In this document: one piece after another, positions 55,538-62,809 of the stretch
Layout: every line of letters starts with the position of its first letter
Position numbering within the stretch: the first letter of the stretch is position 1
Source of the DNA: Chryseobacterium capnotolerans
GTDB lineage: Bacteria > Bacteroidota > Bacteroidia > Flavobacteriales > Weeksellaceae
Reading direction: 5' to 3'
DNA length: 64,000 bases
Assembly (NCBI RefSeq): GCF_021278965.1
Contig: NZ_CP065589.1
Span: 4,097,001-4,161,000 of the forward strand
Program-made: the position numbers and the translations under genes
The notes under the pieces: model-generated
Told to the model about the DNA's origin: nothing
Seen by the model: only the letters and a program-made list of their open reading frames with translations
Database searches by the model: none

Positions 55538-56377
55538 TTAAGCTTGAGTTAATGTAAAAACAGTAATTTCGGGGCGAACCATAAATCTTACTTGGAAAGA
55601 ATGTCCGAGGGCACGATTGATATACAACATTCTTCCATCTTTCAGATCAATCTCTCCGGATACATATTTTTTGTTTTTCACCGGAAGTATGGGGGTGATA
55701 ATTCCGGGAATCCTGCATTGCCCGCCATGGGTATGCCCACTTAAAATCCAGCCCTGGTAGCCATTCCATATATCCAGATCACAAGCATCAGGATTATGAC
55801 AAAGCACAATATTGGCTTTAGATGGATCATAGTTTGTCATCGCTTCTAAAGGTTGAAAATGGGGCGACCATAGGTCTTCAAAGCCTATAAAATTTAATCC
55901 ACGGCTTTCAGCCTGAGCATTTCTGAGCATTGTAATTCCTGAATTACTTAACGTATCACACACTTCCTCCGAACATTCTGAATCATTCCAATTCTCCCCG
56001 TAATCATGGTTTCCTAAGATTCCAAAAGTTGCTGAAGTACCCAGCACACAGTTTTCCATTACTTTTCTTAAATCTGCCTGTTCCTGGGGAGTTCCACGAT
56101 TTACAAAATCTCCTGTGTACACTACAAAATCTGGTTGATATTCTTTGGCCTTTTGAAAAGAGTCAATTAAAAAATTCCAGTCAAATCTTGCTCCTACATG
56201 CAAATCCGAAATCTGCATCAGTATTTTTCCATCCAATGCTTTAGGTAAGTTTTTCACAAGAAGTTTTCTTTGGACAAATTCAACCCAAAATGGTTCTACC
56301 TGCCATGAATACAATCCTGGGACAGTTCCCAACACTGAAACCTGTAGTATCTTTTTTAAAAATGTTTTTCTATTCAT
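55538..56377 (-). CDS. Metallophosphoesterase with N-terminal membrane signal
   Basis: A 279-residue calcineurin-like phosphoesterase. Metal-binding motifs are in order: ISDLHVG (D-x-H), YTGDFVNRG (GD), LGNHDYGENW (GNHD), LCHNPDACD (H) and LSGHTHGGQCR (GHTHGGQ). This is the YkuE / LpxG-like subtype. The N-terminus KTFLKKILQVSVLGTVPGLY is a hydrophobic anchor or signal. I chose the ATG at 56377 (MNRKTFLKK). An upstream in-frame ATG at 56413 falls within the operator-like repeat. The substrate may be a phospholipid or nucleotide-linked lipid; not determined. Confidence 0.9.
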   Translation of the reverse strand: MNRKTFLKKILQVSVLGTVPGLYSWQVEPFWVEFVQRKLLVKNLPKALDGKILMQISDLHVGARFDWNFLIDSFQKAKEYQPDFVVYTGDFVNRGTPQEQADLRKVMENCVLGTSATFGILGNHDYGENWNDSECSEEVCDTLSNSGITMLRNAQAESRGLNFIGFEDLWSPHFQPLEAMTNYDPSKANIVLCHNPDACDLDIWNGYQGWILSGHTHGGQCRIPGIITPILPVKNKKYVSGEIDLKDGRMLYINRALGHSFQVRFMVRPEITVFTLTQA

Positions 56378-56398
56378 TATTGTTATTTTAAAACAAAG

Positions 56399-56417
56399 AA
56401 CTTTGAAACACAAAGTA
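56399..56417 (-). promoter_or_regulatory. Operator-like inverted repeat, site 2
   Basis: AACTTTG, five bases, CAAAGTA, overlapping a further half-site so that CAAAGAACTTTG is also palindromic (56394-56405). It lies between the winged-helix gene and the metallophosphoesterase start. The same 7-5-7 layout occurs at 57975-57993. Confidence 0.55.
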
Positions 56418-56437
56418 AAAATTCAAAAAATATAGGA

Positions 56438-56728
56438 CTATCGTCCCAATAGTTTTTCCAGGGCATCCAGATGATCTGTAAAAGCCTGTCTCCCACTTTG
56501 TGTAACGCGATAAGAAGTTTTAGGTTTCTTCCCTACAAATTCTTTTTTCACTTCAATATAGCCCACTTTTTCAAGAGCATTACTGTGGCTGGCAAGATTT
56601 CCATCTGTAATTTCCAGCAATCCTTTCATTTCAGAGAAATCAACCCAGTCGTTTACCATAAGAACAGACATAATGCCCAGTCTTACACGACTTTCAAATT
56701 CTTTATTGAGTTGACTAATTTTGATCAT
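56438..56728 (-). CDS. Winged-helix transcriptional regulator
   Basis: A 96-residue DNA-binding protein of the MarR/ArsR-like winged-helix type (often assigned to PF13601). The helix-turn-helix is visible in DFSEMKGLLEITDGNLASHS, and the wing in KVGYIEVKKEFVGKKPKTSY followed by RVTQSGRQAF. Proteins of this kind bind as dimers to palindromes. Two AACTTTG-N5-CAAAGT sites flank its operon, so autoregulation and control of the metallophosphoesterase run are likely. Regulators of this family in Bacteroidota often sit beside a membrane protein like that at 57351-57968. Confidence 0.88.
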   Translation of the reverse strand: MIKISQLNKEFESRVRLGIMSVLMVNDWVDFSEMKGLLEITDGNLASHSNALEKVGYIEVKKEFVGKKPKTSYRVTQSGRQAFTDHLDALEKLLGR

Positions 56729-56735
56729 TTTTAAT

Positions 56736-57348
56736 TTATTTTTTGGGAAAACATTGCATCCCTATAGCTCCGCCTCCATATTCAAGAGCCAGATTATTAT
56801 TTATTAATATGTACTGGCAACCATCATTAAAACCATTTCTGTCTGTATAACTTTTTTTGAAAAACATTAAAAGAATACATTCCTAAACCACTTCTCTTAA
56901 AACCTAATTTAACAGGTTCTCCATCTTTAATGGAAATACAATTTGCTTTGTCCAGCTTTTCTTTTAACGTTTTAATCTCATCTTCTGACCAGTTCAACTC
57001 AAACTTTAATTTTGATTTTGTTACATCAGAAACATTTATATCCCAATTTTGGTAGGTTAGTTGATTATCATTGAGAGAAGTAATTGTTATCCTCTCCAAA
57101 ACTTTATCATTTTTAAACTCTATATCAACCATTTTATCAGAAGGTTTGATTTTATAATAGTATTGAATCAAATCATCTATTTCAGCTTTATTCTCAATAT
57201 ATTCTTCTTCAAGCTCTGTAACAGAATAATCTTTATCAAAAGTTCCAAAAGCTATGGTTATCATTACTATAAAAGTAATTCCAATTATAACAATAAGTCC
57301 TAAAATTCCGACTAGGCCAATAAAAATATATTTAGAGATTTTAGACAT
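56736..57348 (-). pseudogene. Hypothetical membrane-anchored protein, frameshifted
   Basis: A gene of about 203 codons. It starts at 57348 with one membrane helix (YIFIGLVGILGLIVIIGITF) and a charged soluble domain. The first frame ends early in KKLYRQKWF. With six T in place of seven in the run at 56852-56858 it continues KSYTDRNGFNDGCQYILINN and ends GGGAIGMQCFPKK at 56736, seven bases before the regulator gene. The longer reading gives a sensible operon spacing and uses sequence that otherwise has no gene. Family not recognised. Confidence 0.7.
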
Positions 57349-57350
57349 TC

Positions 57351-57968
57351 CTATTTATATTTCTTATGCATGATAAGACCATAAACTATATGTAAAATAC
57401 CAAAACCTACAGCCCAGAAAAATAATCCCCATCCCAGAAAAAACAAGGAAAATAATCCAAGGATCACCTCACAATATCCCAGGTATTTTATATCCGGTAA
57501 AGTGTATCTCTCAGCACTTACCAGGCCCAACCCATAGAATATCAATGTCGTAGGCGCTACCCATACTATTAAATGATGGTATATAAGGGCTGTACAAAAG
57601 ATCCCTCCGGCCGCTAACGGGACTGCAAAGGTAACTAAAAGTCGCTTGGTAGTGGCATCCCAGATCTTTAATCCTTTCTTTTTACTTTTATTGGCTGTAA
57701 AAATGTATCCACTGAAAACAGCAACAACCAGAACTACCAATCCGGTAATGATTAGCTCTTGCACCAATGCATGGGTGAAGCTCAATCTCCCTCCATTGAT
57801 GTATTCCATTTTTTTACTCTCCATAGCAAAATAGGCATACCCAGCACCTAAAAGCGCCACTACACCAGCTACCACTCCGGAGAGACCGCTTAAAGAAATA
57901 AATCTGGAAGACCGCTCCATCATGGAACGGATATGGGATAAATCTTCGTGATAATTTTTCGAATCCAT
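57351..57968 (-). CDS. Hypothetical polytopic membrane protein
   Basis: A 205-residue protein with a cytoplasmic N-terminus (DLSHIRSMMERSSRFISLSG) and about six membrane helices, then a basic tail. Such proteins with the SSRFISLSGLSG start occur before small winged-helix regulators in Bacteroidota. Function unknown. It is the first gene of the minus-strand operon and stands directly after a promoter with an overlapping inverted repeat. Confidence 0.75.
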   Translation of the reverse strand: MDSKNYHEDLSHIRSMMERSSRFISLSGLSGVVAGVVALLGAGYAYFAMESKKMEYINGGRLSFTHALVQELIITGLVVLVVAVFSGYIFTANKSKKKGLKIWDATTKRLLVTFAVPLAAGGIFCTALIYHHLIVWVAPTTLIFYGLGLVSAERYTLPDIKYLGYCEVILGLFSLFFLGWGLFFWAVGFGILHIVYGLIMHKKYK

Positions 57969-57974
57969 AAAAAG

Positions 57975-57993
57975 AACTTTGAATTACAAAGTT
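57975..57993 (-). promoter_or_regulatory. Promoter with overlapping operator, site 1
   Basis: AACTTTG, AATTA, CAAAGTT: a perfect 7-bp inverted repeat. On the minus strand its outer arm forms TAACTTTG (57987-57994), a match to the TAnnTTTG -7 box. A repressor bound here would block the operon's promoter. It lies seven bases before the first gene. Confidence 0.6.
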
Positions 57994-58181
57994 ATAATTT
58001 TTTTTTACTCATCAAAATATTTTTTTTATTTATAATGATTTTTTTTATCAGCCTAGTCTTATAATTTTTAACTTTAAGATTATCTGATCTATATGAAACC
58101 GGAACAAAAGTAATGGTAACATATTTTAAGTACAGCAAGGAGATTCTTTCTCTTGTCCATTTTGAGAATAAGGATCAAAAA

Positions 58182-58204
58182 AGCCGCTGAAGTGATCAGC
58201 GGCT
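58182..58204 (-). terminator. Terminator after the enoyl-CoA hydratase gene
   Basis: AGCCGCTGA, loop AGTGA, TCAGCGGCT, followed on the minus strand by TTTTTTGATCC. It lies about 20 bases after the stop codon. Confidence 0.88.
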
Positions 58205-58226
58205 GAATATTTTGAAGAACAAAAAA

Positions 58227-58991
58227 CTATTTTGCTCTCAGTCTTTCTTTAATGGCTTCAATATTCTTTTTTGCAGAATCTTCTAAAATAAGGCTGGCAC
58301 TCATATGAATTCTCGCTGGCATCAGTTCATTGAAATGGTCTGTACCTTCCCATGAAACCTTCTTAATCAATGCCAGAGCATCACTGCTTCTGGAAGCTAG
58401 GGTTTGTAAGAACTTCTCAAGCTTTTCATCCATTTCCTGGATGTTATCTGAAACGGAATGATATACATTATGCTGTTCTGCCCATTCAGCAGATCTGAAA
58501 TCAGCATCAATAGCCATTGCTGAGAATTGTGATTTTCCGATCTTTCTTTCTACGTAAGGTCCGATGACGAAAGGTCCGATTCCTAAATTGATTTCTGTAA
58601 GTGCCAATGCAGAATCTTTTGTTGCAAAACAGTAATCAGCACCACAGGCAATTCCTACTCCGCCGCCGGTTGTTTTTCCCTGAACTCTTACCACCACAAT
58701 CTTTCCGCAATTTCTCATTGCGTTCAGTACTTTAGCAAAACCTCCGAAAAATTTTGTAGAAGCTTCCAGTTCTTCTATCGCAAGAAGTTCATCAAAGCTT
58801 GCTCCTGCGCAGAATGCTTTCTCTCCTTCGCTTTTTACCAAGATTGCTTTAACCTCATCTTTAGCGCCTTCATCAAGGATAGTTTGAGCCAGTTTTTCTA
58901 AAATAGCTCCTGGAAGAGCATTACTTTTTGGGGTTCCGAAAGTAATTTCGGCAATATTATTTTTGATTTCTGATACAACGAATTCGTTCAT
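58227..58991 (-). CDS. Enoyl-CoA hydratase/isomerase family protein
   Basis: A 254-residue crotonase-fold enzyme acting on acyl-CoA in the cytoplasm. The oxyanion-hole regions are AFCAGASFDEL and KTTGGGVGIACGADYCFA, and a catalytic Glu is seen in LALTEINLGIGPFV. The second typical Glu position is less clear, so hydratase and isomerase cannot be told apart. paaZ lies 3.8 kb upstream on the same strand, so a role in phenylacetate breakdown is possible but not shown. Confidence 0.88.
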   Translation of the reverse strand: MNEFVVSEIKNNIAEITFGTPKSNALPGAILEKLAQTILDEGAKDEVKAILVKSEGEKAFCAGASFDELLAIEELEASTKFFGGFAKVLNAMRNCGKIVVVRVQGKTTGGGVGIACGADYCFATKDSALALTEINLGIGPFVIGPYVERKIGKSQFSAMAIDADFRSAEWAEQHNVYHSVSDNIQEMDEKLEKFLQTLASRSSDALALIKKVSWEGTDHFNELMPARIHMSASLILEDSAKKNIEAIKERLRAK

Positions 58992-59076
58992 TTTAATTTT
59001 TATTGGATTCTTACAAAAATACTAAATACAGTGCTTTTGGAGAAACTTAAAGAGGAGAAATTCATGCTATTTTTCA

Positions 59077-59109
59077 GGCTGGAAGCTGGAAAAGGGAGGT
59101 TGGAAGTTA
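59077..59109. repeat. GA-rich dispersed repeat, copy 3
   Basis: GGCTGGAAGCTGGAAAAGGG, then AGGTTGGAAGTTATT, in the gene-free region before the tail-collar gene. It shares its two core blocks with copy 2. Confidence 0.5.
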
Positions 59110-59280
59110 TTATTGAGCAAATATTTACGGATTGTTTTATTTTAAATACATAATTCCCACCTTAATGATGGAAGAATATCTCTTTACGTAGAAATACGGA
59201 GTCTTTAATTTGGTATTTTCTACTCTAGTACTGCCTTTTTATTAGTTGTTCCTTTGGATAAGAAAATAAATCACTTAACG

Positions 59281-59310
59281 GCGGAATCTGAAAAGCCATC
59301 AATAGAGTAA
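59281..59310 (+). promoter_or_regulatory. Shared upstream motif, copy C
   Basis: GCGGAATCTGAAAAGC, seven bases, then a GAGTAAG block, ending 28 bases before the ATG of the tail-collar gene. It differs from the consensus at only two or three positions in the core. This is the only copy not before a double-glycine peptide. Confidence 0.6.
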
Positions 59311-59338
59311 GAAATTAAAGGCTAAAAAAATATATACC

Positions 59339-59887
59339 ATGGAAGAGTACATTGGAATCGTTAAATTATTTGCAGGAAATTTTGCACCAAGAGGATGGAT
59401 GTTCTGTGATGGAAGCTTAATAAGCATTTCAAGAAATTCAGCACTATTCTCAATATTAGGAACTACATACGGTGGAGATGGTATTACCACTTTTGCATTA
59501 CCCAACCTGAAAGGCCGTATGGCTCTTGGGGCTGGAAATGTAAACGCCAACGAATATTATCCTTTGGGTGTAACGGCAGGGACCACACAAAATACTCTTT
59601 TACAGTCGAATCTTCCAAGTATTGGAGCTGGATTTCAGCTTAAAATAGTGAATCAAAATGCAAATACAGCTACCCCTACAGCGGCATCTTCTCTTGCCAT
59701 CACCGGAATTCCAAATGGAAGAAATTTCCAGGCAGTACCCAGTTTTATAGATACAGATCCCAACACTGCAATCAATACAAAATCTATTTCTTTTACGGGG
59801 CAGAATCTTCCGGTCAATAATATGCCTCCTTATCTGGGATTAAATTATATCATTTGTGTTGAAGGCATTTATCCTCCACGGGATTAA
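59339..59887 (+). CDS. Phage tail collar domain protein (MdpB-like)
   Basis: A 182-residue protein starting EEYIGIVKLFAGNFAPRGWM, then FCDGSLISISRNSALFSILG and TTYGGDGITTFALPNLKGRM: the classic tail collar domain (PF07484) seen in phage fibres and in microcystin-dependent protein B. It ends NNMPPYLGLNYIICVEGIYP, also standard. There is no signal peptide and there are no other phage genes nearby, so it is a chromosomal collar protein rather than a prophage part. It carries the same upstream motif as the double-glycine peptides, which suggests common control. A T9SS protein gene follows 34 bases on. Confidence 0.92.
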   Translation: MEEYIGIVKLFAGNFAPRGWMFCDGSLISISRNSALFSILGTTYGGDGITTFALPNLKGRMALGAGNVNANEYYPLGVTAGTTQNTLLQSNLPSIGAGFQLKIVNQNANTATPTAASSLAITGIPNGRNFQAVPSFIDTDPNTAINTKSISFTGQNLPVNNMPPYLGLNYIICVEGIYPPRD

Positions 59888-59921
59888 TACATATAATAAC
59901 CTAATATTTAAAACAAAAATC

Positions 59922-60749
59922 ATGAAAAGCACTACTATTTTTGCAATCTGTAGTCTGCTCATTTCAATTTTTTCATTTGGGCAGACCAGTACAGAGACTT
60001 TTGAAACTGAATCTAATGGAAGCAGCAGTTTTACTGACAACGGAGTTGTCTTTAATATCATTTCACATACTTCTACTTTCGATATAGGAGTTTATCCGGG
60101 TACTGGATGGAATGGTACAGCAGTTGACAACAGATATATTGATAATACAGACTTTGTAAGTCTAGCCACTCCCAACCCATCATTCAGTATAAAAACAACC
60201 TCAAACCTTTTCAAAGTAAATAGATTTTGGGTGTATGTCGCTAATGATCTTTCAAATCCTGTTGCAACAGGCTCTCTTACCATAACAGGAAAGCTTAGTG
60301 GAGTAACGAAATTCTCTACTATAAAAACCAATAATTTCTCAACCAGCCTTGGTTTGACGAATGGATATACCCTTATTGACCTTACTAATCTCAATGGACA
60401 AAACTACTCCAACATTGTAATTGACCAACTTCAGCTTACTCTTGGAGGTAACTATTATTACATTGGACTGGATGGTTTTAGGTGGGTAAAAGACAGTAAT
60501 ATTGTATTAGGAACCTCAGAAACTAAAAGCACTCAAAAAAACTTGACTCTTTATCCTAATCCAACCAACGGACCGCTTTCTATTAAAGCAGACTACAACT
60601 CAGATGCACAAGTCTATAGTATTGATGGCAAAATACTGAAAACTGTTCAGCTTCAGAAAGGACAGAATGAAATTAGTATTTCAGAGCTTCCTAAAGGAGT
60701 TTATTTTATCAAAACAGCTGCTGAATCTACTAAAGTTATTAAAAACTAA
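59922..60749 (+). CDS. Secreted protein with T9SS sorting domain
   Basis: A 275-residue protein. I chose the ATG at 59922 (signal peptide KSTTIFAICSLLISIFSFGQ); an earlier in-frame ATG would put 22 residues before it and overlap the collar gene. The middle (about 25-190) is beta-rich (FWVYVANDLSNPVATGSLTI) and might be a DUF4465-like or lectin-like fold; not certain. The C-terminal 70 residues, NLTLYPNPTNGPLSIKADYN to STKVIKN, are a type A T9SS sorting domain. Probably co-transcribed with the collar gene. Confidence 0.85.
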   Translation: MKSTTIFAICSLLISIFSFGQTSTETFETESNGSSSFTDNGVVFNIISHTSTFDIGVYPGTGWNGTAVDNRYIDNTDFVSLATPNPSFSIKTTSNLFKVNRFWVYVANDLSNPVATGSLTITGKLSGVTKFSTIKTNNFSTSLGLTNGYTLIDLTNLNGQNYSNIVIDQLQLTLGGNYYYIGLDGFRWVKDSNIVLGTSETKSTQKNLTLYPNPTNGPLSIKADYNSDAQVYSIDGKILKTVQLQKGQNEISISELPKGVYFIKTAAESTKVIKN

Positions 60750-60800
60750 TATACAGAAGTTTCATATCCGATCTTGTTCCCATAAAGATTCTAATTCATC

Positions 60801-60838
60801 AACAACACCCCTTGATTATATTAAGGGGATTGTTTTTT
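60801..60838 (+). terminator. Terminator after the T9SS protein gene
   Basis: CCCCTT / AAGGGG with an outer AACAA / TTGTT helix separated by a small internal loop, followed by TTTTTATC. Its end overlaps the last codons of the convergent SMUG2-like gene. Confidence 0.72.
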
Positions 60839-61522
60839 ATCTTTTAATGCTAAAATATATTTGTCGATATACAACTGTTTCTCTTTAGACTTGTATTGCT
60901 GAATATATCGTGGATGCTCCAGAACAGTGATGCTATCAAAGAGCTGAGCTTCTTTATTAAGTTTTGAAATAAATTCGGCATTTTTCTTACCGAGAACAAA
61001 TACTTCTGAAGTATCCAGATTCAGGCTGATATGTTTTTTCAGAGAATCAATCATAAAATCTTTTACATCCTGGAAAAGTTCTTTATCATCATAATAATTA
61101 GCATTGAGCCAGCCATTCTTGGTTTTTCTGACAATCGCCAACGGAAATGGAGAATTGATATAAATATCTTTATAAAACAAATCTGCTCCGCCATAATCAG
61201 CGATCATATCATACATAAATACGGAAGATACTTCATGAGTATAGGCAGATTCCATTTGTATTCCGCATACACTTTCCAATCGTTTGGTATCCGTAAACGG
61301 AACTCCTGTTATTCCTGCTCCATGCCGGCTGGGATTGATCCCTATCATAAACTTCCTTTTATGGGAATCATTATAATATTTATGATAAAACTTTTGCATG
61401 ACCTCCATCGTCTCCGGATTATCCAGATACGGATTCAAAACTTCAAAGCCATCGGGAAGACTTCCGGAATAGGCCAGGTTTTCATTGAATTCAATAACCT
61501 GATCTGCAAAAGTTTTATTCAT
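60821..61522 (-). CDS. SMUG2-like uracil-DNA glycosylase family protein (DUF4918)
   Basis: A 233-residue protein of the SMUG2 / DUF4918 group. The first active-site motif is in FMIGINPSRHGAGITGVPFT, and the second in ITVLEHPRYIQQYKSKE, where the His-Pro-R pattern matches the motif 2 region of uracil-DNA glycosylases. It probably removes uracil or a related base from DNA. The DUF4241 gene lies nine bases upstream on the same strand. Confidence 0.85.
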   Translation of the reverse strand: MNKTFADQVIEFNENLAYSGSLPDGFEVLNPYLDNPETMEVMQKFYHKYYNDSHKRKFMIGINPSRHGAGITGVPFTDTKRLESVCGIQMESAYTHEVSSVFMYDMIADYGGADLFYKDIYINSPFPLAIVRKTKNGWLNANYYDDKELFQDVKDFMIDSLKKHISLNLDTSEVFVLGKKNAEFISKLNKEAQLFDSITVLEHPRYIQQYKSKEKQLYIDKYILALKDKKQSP

Positions 61523-61531
61523 GGGTAAGTT

Positions 61532-62311
61532 TTATCTCAGAAAAACAAAATTATCTGGTGAATCCGGAGTTTCATCATCTTCATCCTCCTCATCTTCATC
61601 ATATTCTGATAGTTCTAACTCAATATCAATAAAATGAATGTATACTCCACATAATTCATCTTGCTCATCATAAGCAAAATAAACAGGATATACTCCATCT
61701 CCTACTCCGCTTGCAAAGATTGGAATCTGGTATTCTGTACCAGGAACCGTCCAATTAATCCAATCTCCCAGATCTCTTTGATTTTTAGGATTTTCTTGAT
61801 AACTTTTTGCAAACAGTTCAGCAAAATAATCGTCATAAATATTCTCTACATCCAATTCTTCAATAAACTTATCCACATGAGGAACTACTTCAGGGTCGGT
61901 AATGCATGCTAAACCTGCATCCACATTAAATCCAAAAAATGCGTCTTCATTGGCATCTTCAATATTTTCAATGCCAATTAATGCCTCTCTGTAAATCACC
62001 GGCTCTTCCTTAGTGAACTCTACTTTTGCCGCAGCATATCGATCTCCCCAATCCTCCAGTTTTACTACAGCAATGGTTACAGGAAAGTTTCCTTTGGGAA
62101 CCTCAACAAAAAAAGGCTGCTCTTTCTGATTCAGATATACCAAAGGATCTCTTACGATTACTTTTCCGGATGGTAGGGAAACATTACCAATTTCCATCGT
62201 CTCCATCTTTTGATCCATAATTTCATCTAAGGTAAAATAGGTTTCAATATCTACAGGAGATATCAATTTGTCTTTGACCTCTTCCCATTTTTTCATCCAA
62301 CTTTCGTTCAT
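61532..62311 (-). CDS. DUF4241 family protein
   Basis: A 259-residue acidic protein. It follows the DUF4241 pattern: KVIVRDPLVYL, FFVEVPKGNFPVTIAVVKL, AAAKVEFTKEEPVIYREALI and FFGFNVDAGLACITDPE. The C-terminus is a run of Asp and Glu (EYDEDEEDEDDETPD). The family has no assigned function; members have been noted near polymorphic-toxin immunity genes, but no toxin is visible here. It is co-transcribed with the SMUG2-like gene. Confidence 0.82.
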   Translation of the reverse strand: MNESWMKKWEEVKDKLISPVDIETYFTLDEIMDQKMETMEIGNVSLPSGKVIVRDPLVYLNQKEQPFFVEVPKGNFPVTIAVVKLEDWGDRYAAAKVEFTKEEPVIYREALIGIENIEDANEDAFFGFNVDAGLACITDPEVVPHVDKFIEELDVENIYDDYFAELFAKSYQENPKNQRDLGDWINWTVPGTEYQIPIFASGVGDGVYPVYFAYDEQDELCGVYIHFIDIELELSEYDEDEEDEDDETPDSPDNFVFLR

Positions 62312-62407
62312 GATTATTTTTTGAATTGATTTTAAACCTGAAAATAATGAATAAATACGACCTCATCAAACAAGGCTCTGATTTTAACAAAAGATTATAA
62401 AATAAAG

Positions 62408-62433
62408 CAGCAAGCCATGATGATGACTTGCTG
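62408..62433 (-). terminator. Possible terminator after peptide 3
   Basis: CAGCAAG and CTTGCTG arms around a partly self-complementary 12-base loop (CCATGATGATGA), about 35 bases after the peptide stop codon. The U-rich tail on the minus strand is weak. Confidence 0.5.
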
Positions 62434-62467
62434 TTTGTTATGTTATTTAATTTTAAAATTAATTAAA

Positions 62468-62629
62468 CTAGGAATCTGCACATATCACACAGGCTCCTAA
62501 TCGGTCTGGCCATCTTCCGGGAATACAACATGTTCCCCGAGGACAAGAATGAGGAGTACAATTCCATATTGGCCCTGCTCCTTTAAGAGATCTCAATTCA
62601 CTTCTTGAAAGTTTTTTTAAGTTTTCCAT
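62468..62629 (-). CDS. Orphan bacteriocin-like peptide 3
   Basis: A 53-residue peptide. The leader MENLKKLSRSELRSLKGA is clearly of the same type as peptides 1 and 2 but ends in Gly-Ala, which C39 peptidases also accept. The core has six Cys (residues 24, 29, 34, 35, 47 and 50), as in PIWNCTPHSCPRGTCC and ACVICADS. Motif D precedes it. No exporter or modifying enzyme lies beside it, so it would have to use the export system 22 kb away or another locus. Confidence 0.75.
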   Translation of the reverse strand: MENLKKLSRSELRSLKGAGPIWNCTPHSCPRGTCCIPGRWPDRLGACVICADS

Positions 62630-62653
62630 AGCAATTAGTTTTTGATATTCTCT

Positions 62654-62682
62654 CCTACTCTATATGCTTTTCGGATTTCGCC
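62654..62682 (-). promoter_or_regulatory. Shared upstream motif, copy D
   Basis: On the minus strand GGCGAAATCCGAAAAGC, four bases, then the GAGTAGG block, ending 24 bases before the ATG of peptide 3. Confidence 0.6.
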
Positions 62683-62755
62683 TACTAAAGTTAATCATTT
62701 TTAATGAAACCATCTATAATAAACTGATACGACTCAAGGTTCCTTAAACTCCTAT

Positions 62756-62793
62756 AAAAAAGCAGCAAATTATTTCTAAAATGCTGCTTTTTT
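62756..62793 (-). terminator. Terminator after paaZ
   Basis: AAAAAAGCAGCA and TGCTGCTTTTTT form a 12-base-pair stem around a 14-base loop, 17 bases after the paaZ stop codon. The U-run lies in the stem. Confidence 0.82.
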
Positions 62794-62809
62794 GTATTTT
62801 TATTTTGAA

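Larger units (their letters stand above)
58992..59338. other. Intergenic region with GA-rich repeat and motif C
   Basis: 347 bases between divergent genes. It contains one GA-rich segment (59077-59109) and the shared upstream motif (59281-59310). A weak -7 match for the hydratase gene, TATTTTTG, lies on the minus strand at 59014-59021. No gene is seen. Confidence 0.45.

Noticed and set aside
59339..60749. Prophage remnant suggested by the tail-collar protein
   Set aside because: No integrase, capsid, portal, tail or lysis genes nearby; collar proteins of this type occur as single chromosomal genes.
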